Positions 1-8,941 of a stretch of 64,000 bases of DNA are shown here, piece by piece (the stretch's first letter is position 1; the number at the start of each line of letters is the position of its first letter). The position numbers were made by a program, and so were the translations under genes. The DNA lies in contig RFVF01000005.1 in the NCBI GenBank assembly GCA_009922615.1, positions 41,842 to 105,841 of the forward strand, read 5' to 3'. The stretch comes from Pseudomonadota bacterium (GTDB lineage: Bacteria; Verrucomicrobiota; Verrucomicrobiia; Limisphaerales; SXTU01). Under the pieces are notes generated by a model. It made no database searches, was not told the DNA's origin, and saw only the letters and a list, made by a program, of their open reading frames with translations.

Positions 1-734
1 TTCACGCCGAGACGTCCACTGGAGCGCTGACGCCGGTGGAGGAGATTTCCAAGCTGGTGCACGATGCCGGAGCGTTGTTGCTGCTGGACACGGTCACCTC
101 GCTGGGCGGTTGCCCGGTGCGGATTGATGAGTGGAACGTGGACGCCGTTTACAGCGGCACGCAGAAGTGTCTGAGTTGCCCGCCGGGGCTCGCGCCGGTT
201 TCGCTCAACGCCCGTGCGCTGGAGGTGGCCCGTCGCCGTCGCACAAAGGTGCAGAGCTGGTATCTGGATGTGAATCTGCTCGCGTCTTACTGGGGGCAGG
301 AGCGTGTTTATCACCACACCGCGCCCATCTCGATGAACTACGGGCTGCATGCCGCCTTGCGCCTGGCCTTGGAGGAGGGGTTGGAAAATCGCTGGCGGCG
401 GCACAAGCAGAACCACCTCGCGCTCAAGTCCGCGCTCGGGGCCATCGGCCTCGAAATCGCCTCGCAGGAAGGACACCAACTCTGGCAGCTCAATGCCATT
501 CGCGTGCCGTCGGGCGTGGATGAAGCCGAGGTGCGGAAACGGCTGCTCAACGAATTCAATCTCGAGGTCGGGGCCGGCCTCGGCCCGCTCAAGGGCAAAA
601 TCTGGCGCGTGGGCCTCATGGGCGAAACCTCGACCCGCGAGAACGTCCGGCTGTTTCTCACGGCCTTCTGCCAGATGCTCAACGAGTGTGGCCGGAAGAC
701 CGACACGAAGGCGGCTTTGGCGGCTCTGGAGTAG
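1..734 (+). CDS. Class V aminotransferase, alanine-glyoxylate/serine-pyruvate type (5' end cut off by window)
   Basis: The reading frame is open from the first bases (HAETSTGALTPVEE is read ahead of the first in-window GTG), so the N-terminus lies outside the window. A PLP enzyme of this type transfers an amino group between alanine or serine and glyoxylate or pyruvate. Visible family marks are LLLDTVTSLGG, which holds the Asp that pairs with the cofactor ring, and SGTQKCLSCPPG, whose Lys forms the Schiff base. The C-terminal small domain includes GLGPLKGKIWRVGLMG. The next gene, accD, begins about 90 bases downstream with no obvious functional link. The exact substrate cannot be read from the sequence. 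Confidence 0.85.
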   Translation, partial: HAETSTGALTPVEEISKLVHDAGALLLLDTVTSLGGCPVRIDEWNVDAVYSGTQKCLSCPPGLAPVSLNARALEVARRRRTKVQSWYLDVNLLASYWGQERVYHHTAPISMNYGLHAALRLALEEGLENRWRRHKQNHLALKSALGAIGLEIASQEGHQLWQLNAIRVPSGVDEAEVRKRLLNEFNLEVGAGLGPLKGKIWRVGLMGETSTRENVRLFLTAFCQMLNECGRKTDTKAALAALE

Positions 735-823
735 TCTGGTCGCCCGATTATTTGCTATGAAGGCCGCCGCGCAACCCTCATATTCGCCCTTGTTTCTGAC
801 GCCTGCTTTGCAAGCGTGAGCCT

Positions 824-1771
824 ATGACCAAGACTTCTTTGACACGCACATTGCAGGACGTGGAGGCGGTGCCCGCCGCCGTCACGCCGCCCGACCACCC
901 GACGGAGACGTCGTTCATCAAGAAACCCAAGCTGGCCTCAGGCAAATCGCGTAAGCGCGACATTCCCGAAGGGCTTTGGACCAAATGTCCGAAGTGCGCG
1001 ACCATGCTCTATGACAAGGAGCTGGATGCGAGCCTCAAGGTGTGCGCCAAGTGTTATCATCATTTCGCCATCGGATCGCGCGAGCGGATCAATGCGCTGG
1101 TCGAGACCTGTTCATTCGAGGAGATGGATGCCGGCATGACGAGCGTGGACGTGCTCAAGTTCACCGGCGTCGCGACCTACACTTCCAAACTGGAAGCCTA
1201 TCGTAAGAACACCGGGCTGAAGGACGCGGTCATCACCGGCATCGGCACGATTGGCACGCAACGCGCGGCGTTGGGTGTGATGGACTTCAGCTTTCTTGGC
1301 GGTTCGATGGGATCAGTGGTGGGCGAGAAGCTCACGCGGCTCATTGAGGCGGGCACTGACCGGGGTTTGCCGGTGGTCATCATTTCCACCAGCGGTGGGG
1401 CGCGGATGTATGAAGGCATGTTCAGCCTCATGCAGATGGCCAAGACCAGCGCGGCGCTGGCCTATCACGCCCGGAACAAACTTCCTTACATCAGTGTCCT
1501 GACACATCCGACCACCGCCGGGGTGATGGCCAGCTACGCCAGCTTGGGGGATCTCATCATTGCCGAGCCGGGCGCGATGATCGGGTTCGCCGGCCCGCGC
1601 GTTATCAAGGACACGACCCAGGCCGAACTGCCAGCGGGATTTCAGACAGCCGAATTTCTCCTCGACCACGGTTTGATCGACGCCATCGTCCCGCGCGCCG
1701 ACCTCAAGTCCGCGCTCTGCGGATACCTCGAATGCATGATGGCAGGGACGCGGCGGCAGCAGGCCGCGTGA
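824..1771 (+). CDS. accD: Acetyl-CoA carboxylase carboxyltransferase subunit beta
   Basis: The 315-residue protein is the beta half of the carboxyltransferase that moves CO2 from carboxybiotin to acetyl-CoA, giving malonyl-CoA for fatty-acid synthesis. It carries the N-terminal four-Cys zinc ribbon (Cys55, 58, 74 and 77). The crotonase-like core has SGGARMYEG and, further on, TAGVMASYASLGD and IGFAGPRVI, all typical of AccD. The first 45 residues form a longer, charged N-terminal extension than in E. coli. The gene converges with, and nearly abuts, the minus-strand gene ending at 1773, so the two transcripts run into each other. accA is not nearby. Confidence 0.95.
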   Translation: MTKTSLTRTLQDVEAVPAAVTPPDHPTETSFIKKPKLASGKSRKRDIPEGLWTKCPKCATMLYDKELDASLKVCAKCYHHFAIGSRERINALVETCSFEEMDAGMTSVDVLKFTGVATYTSKLEAYRKNTGLKDAVITGIGTIGTQRAALGVMDFSFLGGSMGSVVGEKLTRLIEAGTDRGLPVVIISTSGGARMYEGMFSLMQMAKTSAALAYHARNKLPYISVLTHPTTAGVMASYASLGDLIIAEPGAMIGFAGPRVIKDTTQAELPAGFQTAEFLLDHGLIDAIVPRADLKSALCGYLECMMAGTRRQQAA

Positions 1772-1772
1772 C

Positions 1773-2567
1773 TTACTTGGCCTTCGTGCGCTTCTTCGCT
1801 TCGAAGAACTCCTTGCGCAACTCGCCCAGCGCCACCGTGTAGCGGCCCTTGTCGTTGTTGGCGTCCAGCGCCTCCATGAGCAGCTTGAACTTTTCCTCGA
1901 TCTGCGGGCGCGTGACGAAATCATCGGCGCGCAAGGCCGGAAAGCACATTTGCGTCAGCCGGGCGAAACAGGTGTTCAAGTTCTGCTCGTCCCGCTGGCG
2001 CTCATCGCGGACGCGCAGGAACGAGACCGAGGCGGAGAGAAAATTCTCGGCGGCCAGCGGCTGGTTTTTCGCGTTGGCGGCGCGGATGGCGTAGTCGAAA
2101 TAGACCATGCCAAACAACTGGGCGTAGCGTCCCTCGATCAAGTCCGGCATGAGCTGGAACCGGCGGATGATGTCCTCATTGAGCTGGGCCAGCGTGTTGC
2201 TGGAGACGCCACCGGAGGTGGCCATCTGGGTGCGCAGTTGCTGGGCCAGCTCGGTCACTTTGCGATCCATCGCCTGCTCGCGCGCGGCCAGGTGGGAGTT
2301 GAGCGTTTTCTCGAGCTCCCGGTTGAAGGCGGCGTAACGGTTTTCGTTTTCCTTTTCCAAAGACTGCTGGATCGCCGCCTTGTCCTGTTCGTAATTCTTG
2401 TGGCTGGCGAACCAGGCGAAGACCACGAGGATGGCCGCCATGCCGATGAGCAGGCCGGCATAGACCTTGACCATGTCCAGCAAGCGGCGCTCGTTTTCGT
2501 GCAAGGCCTGCACCTGGGCTTTCAGGTTTTCCAGTTCGGAATTCAAGTTGCCTGGGTCGGCGCTCAT
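1773..2567 (-). CDS. Single-pass membrane protein with long coiled coil, function unknown
   Basis: I do not recognise a family. From the ATG at 2567 the product is 264 residues: a short Leu-heptad stretch, one hydrophobic segment (about residues 33-55, VYAGLLIGMAAILVVFAWF), then a long Glu/Lys/Gln-rich coiled coil and a helical C-terminal domain. Translation from further upstream (2615) is possible but adds a poorly conserved-looking leader. It is the last gene of the minus-strand run that includes two sensor kinases, ending next to accD. It could be an accessory or scaffold protein for the kinases, but that is inference from position only. Confidence 0.7.
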   Translation of the reverse strand: MSADPGNLNSELENLKAQVQALHENERRLLDMVKVYAGLLIGMAAILVVFAWFASHKNYEQDKAAIQQSLEKENENRYAAFNRELEKTLNSHLAAREQAMDRKVTELAQQLRTQMATSGGVSSNTLAQLNEDIIRRFQLMPDLIEGRYAQLFGMVYFDYAIRAANAKNQPLAAENFLSASVSFLRVRDERQRDEQNLNTCFARLTQMCFPALRADDFVTRPQIEEKFKLLMEALDANNDKGRYTVALGELRKEFFEAKKRTKAK

Positions 2568-2627
2568 GGTTCTGGCAGCAGCGTGGCCCTCGCCGCGTGA
2601 CTTGTCCAATTTCAAATGCCCGGCGGA

Positions 2628-4658
2628 TTACTCCGCGAGTTCCTCCGCTTCGGTTCCGCCCGCCGGCAACATGATGCTCACCGTGCTGGGTCTGGTGCGC
2701 TGCACCTCCAGCCGCCCGTGGTGCAGTTCGACGATCTTCTGCGTCACCGTCAGTCCGAGGCCGAGGCCGACGGTCCGCTTGGAATAGAAAGGCTCCGTGG
2801 CATGGACGGCGCTTTCCGCGTCGAAGCCCGCGCCGGCGTCCTGCACGTTGATGCGCACCCAACGCGACCCGTCCGGGTGAGTTTCATTCGCGGAGCTGAC
2901 GTGCACGGTCTGGTCGTCCGCCGTGGCTTGCAGGGCGTTGAGCAGGACTTCGACGAGGGCGTGTTTCAAACCGGCACGTTCCGCGACGAGCGTTAACGGT
3001 TGTCCCCCGCTCTCGTATTGCAGCCGTGCGGCGGCACGCGGACTTTCCGCGTGCGCTTCGGAAAACGCCTCTTCAATCAACTGGGCCAGCGGCAGTTTTT
3101 CCATCCGGCGCAAACCATCGCGGGAGAGATGCTGCATCTGGCGGGCGAGGCGGGTGATGCGGCGAACGCTTTCGCCCATGATGCCAGCAACTTCCTTGCG
3201 AACGGTGGGATCCTCCGCGCCGGTGCTCAACAGTTGCTGGGTGGTGGAGAGCGGCACGAGTGAGTTGCCAATTTCGTGGGCCAGTTGCTCCGCCATTTTG
3301 CGGACCAGGCGGAGGTTCGCAGCTTCGATCTCCATCTGTTGCGCGCGGTCGGCCTGCGTCACGTCTTCGAGGAGGAGCAAGGCTGCGTCTGGCCTGGTTG
3401 CGCCCGCTCGTTGAAACGGCTTGAGCGTCACCCGGAATATGGCCTCGCCCGCACCGGGCAGCCGACATCGGCTGACGGCCGGAGATTGACCGGATTGCAA
3501 CGTTTCAAACACCTTGCTCCCGAGAGATTGGGGCAGGTCTGCAAACGTGAAGTTCCCGATCGCTCCGCCGCGCCTGAACAGGCTGCGCGCGGTCTGGTTT
3601 GCTTGAAGAATGGTCAGGTCATGGGCCACGACAATCACCGCGCTGCCGAGTTGGTTCAGCGTGTCGGTCATCATGCCGTGCTGCTGGGCGAGCGCGTCGT
3701 GCAGCCAGGCGTTGCGGATGGCCAGGCCAAGTTCCTCCAACAAGTGGAAGACGAGGGCAAGTTCCTCGCTGGCAAACAGCTCACCCGTCAGGCGACCATC
3801 GAAGACGGCAATGCCCAGCAATGATTCGCGGTCGAAAATAGGAATAGCGACTTGCGCGCCCAGCAATTCGAACTCGCGGGCGATGTCGGGATCTTGTGCG
3901 GTCTCAGCGGTGCCGCGCCGAAGGATGCGCGCGTGGCGCTGGAGGTGCGCGCCGATGCCGCCTCTGAGGGAGAGAGCGAAATGATTGAGCAACTGGGGGG
4001 AGATGCCCAGCGCGCAGGCGGCGGCCAGGGTGGGTGAGGTGAAGTCGCCGCCGGGGGCGGTGGGCGTGTTCGACGGCGCTGGCAGACCGCCGTCGCTACG
4101 CAAAAAAATGGCGGCGCGATTCACGCCGAGGATTTCGCGCAGGAGTTGGAGAAATTCACGGAGCAGCGCATCGGTGTGCAGGCTGTGCGTGAGGATGCCG
4201 GAGAAATCGCGCAACGCACCGAGAGCCGGTTCGGGCTTGCGCGCGGGAGCGGTCATATCGGCGACCGTGATCGGCGGCGGGGCGGGCAGCGGTTTGGAAT
4301 CCTTCCGCCAACTGCGCTCCAAGAGAGAGGTCAGCAACCGCACGCGGACGGGCTTGGTGAGGATGTAGTCCACCCCGAGCAAGTAAGCTTCTTCTTCCCA
4401 TTCCCACTGCGTGGCGGTGGCATAAATAATCACCGGACAGCCGGGCAGGGCGCGTCGGAGGTGCTCGATGGCGCGGATCGGACGCACGTTCGTCAAGTCG
4501 GCGTCGAGAAGGATGGCGTCCACCATGCCCTGGTTGAACAAAGGTTCGGCCGCCCAAGCCTCGGCATGATGCAGCACTCTGAATTCGCCGGTGTCCAACA
4601 CGGCGCGCACGGCCTCGGCGAGGCCGGGGTGCTGGGCGATCACGACGAGGTTTTTCAT
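2628..4658 (-). CDS. Receiver-GAF-PAS-histidine kinase (hybrid sensor kinase)
   Basis: This 676-residue protein has an unusual order, with a receiver domain first (phospho-acceptor Asp in AILLDADL, Lys in TKP near residue 100). A GAF-like domain and a PAS-like segment follow (AVIVVAHDLTILQAN). The transmitter has its His in AEQLAHEIGNSLVPLS and an ATPase domain with GAGFD and VGLGLGLTV. No membrane segment is visible, so it is probably cytosolic. Its ATG overlaps the stop of the upstream kinase gene (ATGA at 4655-4658), which implies translational coupling and suggests the two kinases act in one relay. A palindrome lies in frame at 4071-4095 within the GAF region. Confidence 0.88.
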   Translation of the reverse strand: MKNLVVIAQHPGLAEAVRAVLDTGEFRVLHHAEAWAAEPLFNQGMVDAILLDADLTNVRPIRAIEHLRRALPGCPVIIYATATQWEWEEEAYLLGVDYILTKPVRVRLLTSLLERSWRKDSKPLPAPPPITVADMTAPARKPEPALGALRDFSGILTHSLHTDALLREFLQLLREILGVNRAAIFLRSDGGLPAPSNTPTAPGGDFTSPTLAAACALGISPQLLNHFALSLRGGIGAHLQRHARILRRGTAETAQDPDIAREFELLGAQVAIPIFDRESLLGIAVFDGRLTGELFASEELALVFHLLEELGLAIRNAWLHDALAQQHGMMTDTLNQLGSAVIVVAHDLTILQANQTARSLFRRGGAIGNFTFADLPQSLGSKVFETLQSGQSPAVSRCRLPGAGEAIFRVTLKPFQRAGATRPDAALLLLEDVTQADRAQQMEIEAANLRLVRKMAEQLAHEIGNSLVPLSTTQQLLSTGAEDPTVRKEVAGIMGESVRRITRLARQMQHLSRDGLRRMEKLPLAQLIEEAFSEAHAESPRAAARLQYESGGQPLTLVAERAGLKHALVEVLLNALQATADDQTVHVSSANETHPDGSRWVRINVQDAGAGFDAESAVHATEPFYSKRTVGLGLGLTVTQKIVELHHGRLEVQRTRPSTVSIMLPAGGTEAEELAE
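4071..4095. repeat. Perfect palindrome inside kinase gene (REP-like)
   Basis: CGACGGCG (4071-4078) and CGCCGTCG (4088-4095) form a perfect 8-bp stem around a 9-base loop. It lies in the coding sequence of the hybrid kinase and encodes a Pro/Gly-rich stretch (RSDGGLPAPSNTP) that looks unlike GAF-domain core sequence. It resembles the other dispersed hairpins in this window. Confidence 0.5.
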
Positions 4659-6838
4659 CTCTCGTCCTCCAACGTGGCCGCCGCTGGTGAGGCAGGGGGA
4701 GCGAAATGCACGGGCAGATCCACCGTGACAGTGGTGCCCTTCTTTTCTTCGCTAGTAATGTTCAAGTTGCCACCGTGTTGATGAACGATCTTGCGGCAGA
4801 TGGCGAGCCCAAGGCCGAAGCCGCGATTTTCATCGCCGGAGTCCTTCGTCGTGAAATAGGCCGAGGTGAGACGCTGGAGGTTTTCCCGGCTGATGCCTTC
4901 ACCGTGGTCGATCACGCTCACGCGGACCCATTCGCGGCCTGCCTCGGTGGCGGTGAGATTCTGCACCTCGATGCGCACGGTGGAGCCGAGCGGCGAAGCG
5001 TCGATGGCGTTTGAGAGCAGGTTGCCCAGGCAGCGTTGAATTAGCACGGCATCCATTTCGACGACCGTCGCCGGAAATTCAGGCAGCTCGGCGCGCACTT
5101 GGCGGCGCTTGAGCTTGGGCTCGGCCAGCTCGACCACTTTGCGGATGAGCTCGCCGATCTGCATGCGGGAAATCTGCACGGTGTGGTTTTGCGAGAAGAA
5201 CAGCGCATCCTTTACGTAGGCTTGGATGGTGCCGACGTTGCGCAGGCAGGTGGGGAGCAGTTCGTTGGCCCCGTCGGTGTTGCCGTTGACGGTGGCCTGG
5301 GTCATCTGCAGGAAAGTGGAGACGGGCGTGAGCAGGTTGTTGAGGTCGTGCGCCATGCCGCGGGACATGCGGCCCAGCAGCTCCAGTTCCTCCGCGAGCA
5401 GCACCTGCTTTTTGAGGCGGATTTGGTTGAGGATGAGGCTGAGGTTTTTGACGAGACGCGTGAGCAAGAGGAGGTCGTTGGGCGTGTAGGGTGCGCCGCT
5501 GACTTTCTCGCCGATGAGCAGCAGCCCGAACGGTTCGTCGCCACTGAAGAAGGGGAAGCAGAATTCCGGCTCGAAGCGTTTCAGGAGCTGTCGTGCTTCG
5601 CGCTCCATCTCGGTCTCGCCGGGCATGATGTAGGCAAGATTGAAGGCGAGGTAGCTGGCGGTGGTGTTCTGGAAGATCTGGAAGATGGGTGAATCGGCGC
5701 GCAGCTCCGGGAGTTGGAGCGATGGCGTCCTCGGGTGGCCCCGAAACGCGGTAAAGACGTGCGTGGATTCATCGAGCAGGATGATTTGATACGTGCGCAC
5801 GCGGATCGTCTTCACGAAGAGCGCGTCGAGATCGTTGAGTAGCAGGTCGGCGTTGTTGTAGAACTGCACCTCCTGCAGGAACGAGCGCACCTTGTCGTGA
5901 TATTCGAAGCGGTCGCCATAGCGGTCGCTGAGGATGCGTTGTTCGAGGGATTCGTCGCCCTTGCCAAACAGGCGCGGGAAGAAAATTGAGGCCACCAGCG
6001 CGCTGACCAGCAGCACTCCCAGCGAGGCGAGGAAGGTGAAGCCCGTGAATTCGCCGGGGCGGAAGACATTCAGCAGCAGTAGTAGCAGCAGCCCGATGAG
6101 GAACAGGAACAAGAGGCGCACCGCGTGCGCAGCCGCCTTGCCCAGCGTGACGTGGATGTCCAGCAGATGGTGCTGGAGCACGCTGTAGCCAACGATGATG
6201 CCGTAGAAGATCGCTGCTGCGCTGCCAAAGGGGAAGATAGCGATGCGGGTGAATGGATATGTGTCGAACCCGACGATGGGCAGGATGTCGTTCCAGCCGA
6301 AACCAATCAGGATACCATTGGCCCAGAGCAGCGCCTTTACCCGTGCACGGTGGAGGCGCTGCAGTGTGTCCAGTTTCCGGTAGAGGATGACGACCGTCGC
6401 GGTGGTGACGATGACATAGCTGGCTACGAACGCCCAAAAGCCCGGTCCCGCGACGGAGTAATAATAGGCGCCGCCGAGATAGTGCACGCCGGAGGTGAAG
6501 AAGCCGAAGGCGTTGGTCAGCGCCAGCAGTCCAAACCAGCCGTAGAGCCCCGGCAGCCAGCGGGGCAGCTTCACTTGGGCGATTAAGAGGCTGAGGTGGA
6601 ACAGACTGATGGGCAGGAAAATCACGCCGTAATGGAGGAAGGCCGACCAGAAGCGTGCCGAGGCTTCCTCCTCCACGCTGAACATGAAGAACGTGCCGAA
6701 ATTCCACACAGAGATCGACAGGCCCCAGAGCAGATACACGCGGTTCAGCGTCGAGCGCAGGTCGCGCGTCAGCACGAACAGCGTCAGCGCCAGATTGGTG
6801 ACGGCGGCGGTCAACGGGATGAGCTCGTAGAACTTCAT
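4655..6838 (-). CDS. Membrane sensor histidine kinase (7TM-type N-terminus, GAF, transmitter)
   Basis: The start at 6838 (MKFYELIPL) overlaps the stop of the ketosynthase gene as ATGA, so I prefer it to longer versions. The 727-residue product begins with about eight hydrophobic helices resembling 7TM/LuxQ-like sensor inputs. A GAF-like domain follows (FGLLLIGEKV), then a transmitter with H-box RMSRGMAHDLNNLLTPV. The ATPase domain carries the N-box LGNLLSNAID, DHGEGIS and RGFGLGLAICRKIV. It should autophosphorylate in response to a membrane or lipid signal and pass phosphate on, possibly to the receiver of the next gene. The ligand is unknown. Confidence 0.88.
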   Translation of the reverse strand: MKFYELIPLTAAVTNLALTLFVLTRDLRSTLNRVYLLWGLSISVWNFGTFFMFSVEEEASARFWSAFLHYGVIFLPISLFHLSLLIAQVKLPRWLPGLYGWFGLLALTNAFGFFTSGVHYLGGAYYYSVAGPGFWAFVASYVIVTTATVVILYRKLDTLQRLHRARVKALLWANGILIGFGWNDILPIVGFDTYPFTRIAIFPFGSAAAIFYGIIVGYSVLQHHLLDIHVTLGKAAAHAVRLLFLFLIGLLLLLLLNVFRPGEFTGFTFLASLGVLLVSALVASIFFPRLFGKGDESLEQRILSDRYGDRFEYHDKVRSFLQEVQFYNNADLLLNDLDALFVKTIRVRTYQIILLDESTHVFTAFRGHPRTPSLQLPELRADSPIFQIFQNTTASYLAFNLAYIMPGETEMEREARQLLKRFEPEFCFPFFSGDEPFGLLLIGEKVSGAPYTPNDLLLLTRLVKNLSLILNQIRLKKQVLLAEELELLGRMSRGMAHDLNNLLTPVSTFLQMTQATVNGNTDGANELLPTCLRNVGTIQAYVKDALFFSQNHTVQISRMQIGELIRKVVELAEPKLKRRQVRAELPEFPATVVEMDAVLIQRCLGNLLSNAIDASPLGSTVRIEVQNLTATEAGREWVRVSVIDHGEGISRENLQRLTSAYFTTKDSGDENRGFGLGLAICRKIVHQHGGNLNITSEEKKGTTVTVDLPVHFAPPASPAAATLEDER

Positions 6839-8094
6839 GCGCGCCGATACTCCTTGAACACGAGGCACGAATTCTTGCCGCCGAAGCCGACGTTTAAATT
6901 CATCGCCGCCCGCACCGGGTAGGGGCGTGAGCGGCCGGCGACGTAGTCGAGATCGCAACCATCAGCGGGTGCGGCGAGGTTGGCCGTGGGTGGAATTTCG
7001 CGGTGATGGATCGTCAGCGCCGTGATGACGGACTCCACTGCGCCCGCCGCGCCGAGCAAGTGGCCCGTCACCGGTTTGGTGCCGCTGACCGCGATGCGAT
7101 GTGCGTGCTCGCCAAAGAGTTTCTTGATGGCCTTGGTCTCTACCACGTCGTTCGCCTCCGTTGCGGTGGCGTGAGCGTTGATGTAGTCGATTTGCGTCAC
7201 GTCGAGACGCGCGCGCCGCAGGGCTTTCTCCATCGCGCGGTGTAGGCCGATGCCTTCTGGATGCGGCGAAACCGAGTGAAAAGCCTCGCAGTTGCGCCCG
7301 TGGCCGGCGATTTCGGCGTAAATTTTTGCGCCACGGCCGAGCGCGTGCGCGAGCTCCTCCAACACGAGAAACGCCGCGCCTTCGCCCAGCAGGAATCCAT
7401 CACGCGACTGGTCGAACGGCCGCATCGAGGTCTTCGGCTCGTCATTACGCGCGGTCATTACCTTGGTCAGGCAGAATGCACCCCACAGCGGGGCGAGGAT
7501 CGGGGATTCGGCACCGCCGGCGACGAAAATGTCTGCGTCGTCACGCTGTATCAGATCGAAGGCATGGCCCACGGCGTCGTTGCCCGAGGCGCTGCCAGTG
7601 CTGATGGAAATGGCGTGGCCCCTGATGCCCAGTTCGAGCGCGATTTCCCCGCTGCCGCCACCGCAGTAGGCGTTGATGAGGGTGAAGGGGCTCATGTGCT
7701 TGAACCCGCGTTCCTCGAACATGGTCTGGCCTTTGAACGAGCTTTCCATGCCGCTGACGGTGGTGCCTTCGATAATGCCCGCGCGGTCAGGATCGAGGTG
7801 GTTGAAGTCCACCCCGGCGTCGGCCGCAGCCATCCGGGCCGCGCCGATGCCGTAGCGGATGGACAGCTCGAAGCGCCGGGCCTTCTTCGCGTCCATGTGG
7901 CGGCTCGCGTCGAAGTCGCGGACTTCGCACGCGATCTTGTTGGGCAACTCGCTGACATCAAAGCGCGTGACCGGGGCCGCCGCGCTGCGCCCTTCGCGCA
8001 CCGAAGCCCAAAATGTCCCGAGATCGCAGCCGTTGGGCGCGACCACGCCGAGGCCGGTGATGACCACGCGGCGTTGGGGCAGGTCACGCATCAT
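6835..8094 (-). CDS. FabF-like beta-ketoacyl-ACP synthase with Ser in place of catalytic Cys
   Basis: The 419-residue thiolase-fold protein aligns with KAS II (FabF), which condenses malonyl-ACP with acyl-ACP. The His pair and Lys are present: His308 in NAHATATEAND, Lys340 and His345 in GTKPVTGHLLGAAG. The C-terminal glycine motif NVGFGGKNS is also intact. The nucleophile motif normally read as TACxSG is TGSASG here, with Ser168 where Cys is expected; the codon is AGC. In PKS loading modules such swaps convert condensation into decarboxylation, so this may be a decarboxylase, a chain-length-factor-like partner or an inactive subunit. The ATG at 8094 overlaps the stop of the methyltransferase gene. 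Confidence 0.88.
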   Translation of the reverse strand: MMRDLPQRRVVITGLGVVAPNGCDLGTFWASVREGRSAAAPVTRFDVSELPNKIACEVRDFDASRHMDAKKARRFELSIRYGIGAARMAAADAGVDFNHLDPDRAGIIEGTTVSGMESSFKGQTMFEERGFKHMSPFTLINAYCGGGSGEIALELGIRGHAISISTGSASGNDAVGHAFDLIQRDDADIFVAGGAESPILAPLWGAFCLTKVMTARNDEPKTSMRPFDQSRDGFLLGEGAAFLVLEELAHALGRGAKIYAEIAGHGRNCEAFHSVSPHPEGIGLHRAMEKALRRARLDVTQIDYINAHATATEANDVVETKAIKKLFGEHAHRIAVSGTKPVTGHLLGAAGAVESVITALTIHHREIPPTANLAAPADGCDLDYVAGRSRPYPVRAAMNLNVGFGGKNSCLVFKEYRRA

Positions 8095-8654
8095 GCCTGC
8101 GGTCCTTTCCACGGAATGATCGCCGGGGTGCTGCCTTGATACGCGCGGTAAGCCTCGCCGAACTTTTCCACCAACGCCGTTTCTTCGAGGCGCACGCGCG
8201 CTGCCAACGCGGGGACGAAACACAGCAAAACCACCCCGAGCGTGGCGGGCGCTTGCAGGAGCAAGGCGGCGGCGAGGAGTTCCAAAATCATGGAGAAGTA
8301 GGTGGGGTGTCGCATCCACCGAAAGGGTCCGGTTCGGACGAACTGGTGCGACTCGCGAATCTCGACGTGCAGGCTCCAGAATTTTCCCAGCGCGGCGATC
8401 GCGCTGCGCCGGATGCCGATGGACGTGACGGCGCACGCCCAGCCCAAAACGAAGGTGGTCAGGTTCCACTCAGGTTTCCGCCAGCCGAACTCCACGAGGG
8501 CACCCACGAGCATCAGCGTGCCGGTCCCGACGAACCAAGTCAGCGTCCGAGTTTCGCGCACTTGCCCGGGGAGGGTGTCCCGTTTGGCCCGCAGTTCCAC
8601 CATCCGGGCAAGGTAAATGCCCAGCACCGAACAGACTGCCAGCCAGTTTGCCAT
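8091..8654 (-). CDS. Isoprenylcysteine carboxyl methyltransferase-like membrane methyltransferase
   Basis: The 187-residue integral membrane protein carries the ICMT/PEMT C-terminal signature: GPFRWMRHPTYFSMILEL followed by the Glu/Tyr motif EKFGEAYRAYQ. Members use S-adenosylmethionine to methylate lipids, carboxyl groups or polyketide hydroxyls at the membrane. It is the first gene of a coupled minus-strand run with the ketosynthase and two kinases. ICMT-like methyltransferases next to ketosynthases occur in bacterial polyketide clusters, so a methylated lipid or polyketide product is a fair guess. The upstream 8655-8941 region should hold the operon promoter. Confidence 0.8.
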   Translation of the reverse strand: MANWLAVCSVLGIYLARMVELRAKRDTLPGQVRETRTLTWFVGTGTLMLVGALVEFGWRKPEWNLTTFVLGWACAVTSIGIRRSAIAALGKFWSLHVEIRESHQFVRTGPFRWMRHPTYFSMILELLAAALLLQAPATLGVVLLCFVPALAARVRLEETALVEKFGEAYRAYQGSTPAIIPWKGPQA

Positions 8655-8941
8655 CAGGAATGCGCGGTGAGGGTTCTACCCCAATTAGTCGTGGTGCTGC
8701 AACTGGTTTGACACGCTATTTGGTGGTTTTCCGAAAAGCAGCGAGCCGGGTCGCTGCGTGAAAGCAGCAGCCTTGGGACATCAGTTTGCACTTGCCCGCC
8801 CGACGCAAAGGGCGACCATCCAGTGCAAGGTCAGTCATTGTTCCTTTCCCGTTCACCCGTGCTGGTCAGTGCGAGTTCATGGTTCCGCATCGGTCTTCCG
8901 CTCCCGCTGAATAGCCCCTGCCCGTTGCCGTCCGCTTTCCC
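8655..8941. other. Divergent intergenic region with one hairpin
   Basis: No open frame here looks like a gene. GCAGCGA and TCGCTGC form a perfect 7-bp stem around a 6-base loop at about 8741-8760. TTGACA at about 8708-8713 is a -35-like hexamer, but I cannot place a convincing -10. It must carry the promoters for both the leftward methyltransferase run and the rightward broken cytochrome gene. Confidence 0.4.
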
